This document shows, piece after piece, positions 41,123-43,657 of a stretch of DNA of 43,657 nucleotides (position 1 is its first letter; each line of letters opens with the position of its first letter). The position numbers were made by a program, and so were the translations under genes. The notes below the pieces were generated by a model that saw only the letters and a program-made list of their open reading frames with translations, was not told the origin of the DNA and did no database searches. The DNA is from an uncultured Rhodobacterales bacterium. GTDB lineage: Bacteria; Pseudomonadota; Alphaproteobacteria; Rhodobacterales; Rhodobacteraceae. The DNA lies in NCBI GenBank assembly GCA_903845215.1, contig CAIMWI010000049.1, forward strand, positions 1 through 43,657. Reading direction: 5' to 3'.

Positions 41123-42069
41123 GGCGCTTTGGGGGGCTGCTTAAGCGGTGCCGTGGTTTTGGCGGCATCTGCCAAAGCCTCGGCCGCGGCAGCAACGACA
41201 GCACCCGGCAAGCGCACACGGATGCGCTTGATGCGGCGCGCATCGGCATCGACCACCTCGAACTCTACCCCGCTTTCATGCGGCACAATCTCGCCGCGCA
41301 CAGGCAAGCGGCCGGTGCGGATCATCACCAAACCGCCCAAAGTGTCGATCTCTTGATCTTCTTCGCTCATCCGCAAAGCCACACCCAAAACCGGCTCGAA
41401 TTCATCCAAGGGGGCGGTTGCCTGTGCCAGATAAGCACCGGGCTTTTCCTCTTTCCACAGGATGTCTTCTTCTTCGTCATGCTCGTCTTCAATCTCGCCG
41501 ATCACGGTTTCGATCAGGTCTTCGATGGTCACCAACCCGTCGACCCCACCATATTCGTCGATCACCAGCGCCATATGCACCCGATCGCGCTGCATTTTTT
41601 GCAAAAGCACACCCACGGGCATCGAGGGCGGGGCATATAGGACCGGCCGCAGCATCTTGCGTAAGGCGTAGCGCCCGCCGGGGCCAAACCCGTGTTGCAG
41701 GGCAAGATCTTTTAGCAGGATCAGCCCCTGCGGGCTATCGAGCGTGCCCTTGAACACGGGCAGGCGCGAGAATCCGTGCTCGCGAAACACCTCGACCAAT
41801 TCGTCTTTGCCGATGTCCATTGGCACGGCCACGATATCGACCTTCGGGATGGCCACATCATCCACGCGCAATCGGCGCAGGTTGCTTATCCCGTGGGTTG
41901 CAAGGCTTGGCATGGCGGGGAGCGGCGTTTGAGGGGGCTCTGCCTCGATCTTGCGCTGGAACAAACTCCCAAAGATCCGTCGCGGCCTTTGAGGTTCGGC
42001 TTCGGTCTTGCTTTTCATACCGGTCTTGGCGGGCGTTAAGGCCGCCTGTCCGTCGCTGCTACTGCCCAT
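41119..42069 (-). CDS. CorC/HlyC family protein with paired CBS domains
   Basis: A 316-residue soluble protein. After a charged N-terminal stretch of ~60 residues, a CBS pair spans about 72-195 with the family segments VDIVAVPMDIG and ALVIDEYGGVDGLVTIEDLIETVIGEIEDEHDEEE; a CorC_HlyC domain (about 210-300) follows. There is no DUF21 membrane domain, so this is the short CorC type linked to magnesium/cobalt transport, often beside ybeY and lnt. It overlaps lnt by four bases. The start at 42069 has no strong ribosome-binding site; the next in-frame ATG is 17 codons on. Confidence 0.92.
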   Translation of the reverse strand: MGSSSDGQAALTPAKTGMKSKTEAEPQRPRRIFGSLFQRKIEAEPPQTPLPAMPSLATHGISNLRRLRVDDVAIPKVDIVAVPMDIGKDELVEVFREHGFSRLPVFKGTLDSPQGLILLKDLALQHGFGPGGRYALRKMLRPVLYAPPSMPVGVLLQKMQRDRVHMALVIDEYGGVDGLVTIEDLIETVIGEIEDEHDEEEDILWKEEKPGAYLAQATAPLDEFEPVLGVALRMSEEDQEIDTLGGLVMIRTGRLPVRGEIVPHESGVEFEVVDADARRIKRIRVRLPGAVVAAAAEALADAAKTTAPLKQPPKAP

Positions 42070-42117
42070 GTGTCCTATGTCCAGAGTGTCCGCCCGCGCC
42101 TGCGGGTCGGTCGTTGT

Positions 42118-42621
42118 TCAATATGGGTCAGAAAGGCCTAAAGATGCAAGTATCTGCACCTCTAGCCCTTCCATCCGCGCCGCATCTTCGTCGTGAATGT
42201 GATCATAGCCTAGGCAATGTAACAGACCGTGGACGATCAAATGCGTGACATGATCGGCCAAGGGCTTTTCCCCCTCGACCGCCTCGTGCGCACAGGTGTC
42301 ATAGGCAAGGGCAATGTCGCCCAAGTTCAACGGATCTTTCGGATCGCCCTCTCCCGGCAAATAGGGCTCTTCGCCGGGTGCATCGGGCGAAAGGTCTTCT
42401 GCAGGCCAGCTTAGGACGTTGGTGGGCACGGGCTTGGCGCGAAACTGGGCGTTCAATGTGGCAATACGCGCGTCATCGCAGCCCATCACGCACAAGGTGT
42501 ACTGGTCCAGCGCAAGGTCTAACGCGGTCAGGGTCGCGGTGGCGGCGCGCAGGGCCAAAGCCTCTAGCCCCAGATCGGCCCAGCGGGCATCTTCGATGAC
42601 GCAATCAACCAAGGGTTCCAT
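42118..42621 (-). CDS. ybeY: rRNA maturation endonuclease YbeY
   Basis: A 167-residue zinc endoribonuclease needed for 16S rRNA 3'-end processing and ribosome quality control. The signature HLIVHGLLHCLGYDH gives zinc ligands His131, His135 and His141; LNAQFRAKPVPTNVLSWPAE (about 56-75) and LGDIALA are also typical. ATG 42621 (AGGAA upstream) gives the family start; the open frame to 42735 is longer by 38 unconserved residues. In E. coli ybeY is followed by corC and lnt, the same order as here. Confidence 0.95.
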   Translation of the reverse strand: MEPLVDCVIEDARWADLGLEALALRAATATLTALDLALDQYTLCVMGCDDARIATLNAQFRAKPVPTNVLSWPAEDLSPDAPGEEPYLPGEGDPKDPLNLGDIALAYDTCAHEAVEGEKPLADHVTHLIVHGLLHCLGYDHIHDEDAARMEGLEVQILASLGLSDPY

Positions 42622-42786
42622 GGCGTTCCTATCCGGTGCGGCGGCAAAGTGCGTGTAAGTCACGCGTTTGTTGCAGATGGGGTGATAAACGGGCTTGCAT
42701 CGGCTGCCCTTTATCATAGTTAAGCCGCTCTTCAATCCATACAGGGGCGCTTGCGCACCTTCGACCTTCCTGTGAAAGAACAGATC

Positions 42787-43419
42787 ATGTTGAATTCCAA
42801 GCTAAACTGGCGCTATGCCACCAAGAAGATGGACGCGGCCCGCGCTGTCCCGCAAGCCAAGGTCGACGCGATCTTGGACGCGATCGCTTTGGCCCCCACC
42901 TCTAGCGGCGTGCAGCCCTTTGAAGTGATTGTTGTCACCAACCCCGACGTCAAAGCCAAACTGCGCGCGGCAGGTTACGACCAAGCGCAAATCACCGACG
43001 GCTCGCATGTCTTGGTCTTTGCCGCATGGGACAATTACACCGCCGAGCGGATTGACGCCGTGGTTGACCGCATCGCCGAAGTGCGCGGTGGCCGTTACGA
43101 ATCGGTGACAGCCTATTACGACGGCATGAAAGCCATGATGCTGGCGCGTACGCCCGAGGCGAACTTTGAACACGCCGCCCGTCAAGCCTATATCGCGCTG
43201 GGAATCGCTTTGACCGCCGCCGCCTTTGAAGAGGTTGACTCCACCCCGATGGAGGGGTTCAACCCCGCCCAAGTCGACGAGATCTTGGGTCTTGCGGCCC
43301 GTGGGCTGCGCTCTGTCACGCTGATGCCGTTGGGCTACCGTGCGGCCGAGGGCGACTGGCTGAAAGACTTGCCCAAAGTCCGCCGTGCCCGTGACCAGCT
43401 GATCACCACCGTTGCCTAA
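42787..43419 (+). CDS. Nitroreductase family protein
   Basis: A 210-residue FMN/NAD(P)H-dependent reductase of the nitroreductase fold. The N-terminal LNWRYATKKMDAAR (about 5-18, Arg/Lys for FMN phosphate) and APTSSGVQPFEVIVV (about 36-50) are characteristic, as is the C-terminal MPLGYRAAEGDWL. The physiological substrate is unknown. ATG 42787 follows GAAAGAA; the frame opens at 42751 and adds 12 residues. A strong terminator lies 58 bases downstream, before rpsA. Confidence 0.9.
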   Translation: MLNSKLNWRYATKKMDAARAVPQAKVDAILDAIALAPTSSGVQPFEVIVVTNPDVKAKLRAAGYDQAQITDGSHVLVFAAWDNYTAERIDAVVDRIAEVRGGRYESVTAYYDGMKAMMLARTPEANFEHAARQAYIALGIALTAAAFEEVDSTPMEGFNPAQVDEILGLAARGLRSVTLMPLGYRAAEGDWLKDLPKVRRARDQLITTVA

Positions 43420-43477
43420 GGCAGGGGCCCAGCCCTTGCTTTACTGACACAAAAGGGCTAACCAGCCCGCGACGAAA

Positions 43478-43504
43478 GGGCCGGGACGAATCCCGGCCCG
43501 TTTT
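43478..43504 (+). terminator. Strong terminator after the nitroreductase gene
   Basis: Perfect 9-base arms GGGCCGGGA and TCCCGGCCC with loop CGAA, then GTTTT. It ends the nitroreductase unit before rpsA. Confidence 0.85.
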
Positions 43505-43526
43505 CGTGTTTGCCTGTTCCAAGACC

Positions 43527-43542
43527 GGCGGAGCCAACCGCC
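43527..43542 (+). repeat. Small hairpin in the rpsA leader
   Basis: Arms GGCGG and CCGCC around AGCCAA, 36 bases before the rpsA start. S1 is known to control its own translation in E. coli, so a leader structure would not be surprising; the role here is unproven. Confidence 0.35.
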
Positions 43543-43578
43543 AGGCCCGTGACATAGACGAGAAAAGGATACGACTGC

Positions 43579-43657
43579 ATGTGCGCTAAGAACACGATGG
43601 AAGACTTCGAAGCCCTTCTGAAGGAAAGCTTTGAAATTGATACGCCCGAAGAGGGCA
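43579..43657 (+). CDS. rpsA: 30S ribosomal protein S1, N-terminal fragment
   Basis: The first 26 codons are visible (MCAKNTMEDFEALLKESFEI...TPEEG) before the window ends. MEDFEALLxExFEIDTPxEG matches the N-terminus of alphaproteobacterial S1. An AAGGA site lies 9 bases before the ATG. S1 binds mRNA on the 30S subunit and helps initiation on structured messages. Confidence 0.88.
   Translation, partial: MCAKNTMEDFEALLKESFEIDTPEEG

Noticed and set aside
1..43657. CRISPR array, prophage or mobile element
   Set aside because: I saw no regularly spaced direct repeats and no integrase, transposase or phage structural genes anywhere in the window.

Overview
The window is chromosomal DNA from an alphaproteobacterium, very probably a member of the Rhodobacterales/Rhodobacteraceae. 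The evidence is high GC, a Mcl1-type malyl-CoA/beta-methylmalyl-CoA lyase (ethylmalonyl-CoA pathway), an aa3-type cytochrome oxidase subunit IV of the small alphaproteobacterial kind, a TIGR02302 (DUF4175-type) membrane protein, a polyprenyl diphosphate synthase of the ubiquinone type, a phaA-phaB pair, and a SAM/SAH riboswitch in front of metK, a class I know mainly from Rhodobacterales metK leaders. The content is housekeeping; I see no prophage, insertion sequence, CRISPR array, toxin-antitoxin pair or secretion system.

Layout. 1-1.9 kb: rplT (partial), rpmI and pyk on the minus strand. 2.1-3.2 kb: an N-formylglutamate amidohydrolase-family gene and a DUF1244 gene overlap on the plus strand. 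3.3-5.1 kb: dgcA-dat (amino-acid epimerase, then D-amino-acid transaminase) on the minus strand, divergent from mcl1 and accA (5.3-7.4 kb). 7.4-9.1 kb: a plsC-tfoX-like-PPOX operon (minus), separated from accA by a large perfect inverted repeat. 9.3-10 kb: a zinc-ribbon membrane protein. 10-15.4 kb: minus operon argH - small lipoprotein - lysA - TIGR02302. 15.5-17.3 kb: a TlpA-like thioredoxin, a DUF2087 protein and tag. 17.5-20.5 kb: phaA, phaB and a DMT exporter. 20.5-24.3 kb: a small YdcH-like gene, a DUF2007-methyltransferase pair, a polyprenyl synthase, an unknown membrane protein and greA. 24.5-28.9 kb: ETF-ubiquinone oxidoreductase, a TPR protein and ispE. 28.9-31.7 kb: minus-strand run of cox subunit IV, an unusual lipoprotein, mobA, a DUF429-like protein and a GNAT acetyltransferase, the last three joined by 4-base overlaps. 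31.8-34.5 kb: an acyl-CoA dehydrogenase coupled to an MBL-fold hydrolase. 34.6-37.7 kb: a Sua5/TsaC protein and a stand-alone HyuA. 37.7-38.3 kb: tRNA-Met, about 390 bases of gene-free lower-GC DNA, and tRNA-Gly. 38.4-42.6 kb: minus run ybeY - corC-like - lnt - riboswitch - metK. 42.8 kb to the end: a nitroreductase and the start of rpsA.

How the genes fit together. Carbon and redox metabolism dominate: Mcl1, AccA, PhaA/PhaB, an acyl-CoA dehydrogenase, ETF-QO and pyruvate kinase all handle acetyl-CoA, acyl-CoA or their electrons. A second theme is the cell envelope: PlsC, Lnt, an LptM-like lipoprotein beside lysA, several lipoprotein or TPR proteins, and a D-Glu/D-Ala pair. Most neighbours on one strand overlap or lie within 40 bases, so transcription units are compact. 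The best regulatory elements are the metK SAM/SAH riboswitch, a terminator-like hairpin in the greA leader, and palindromes in front of phaA.
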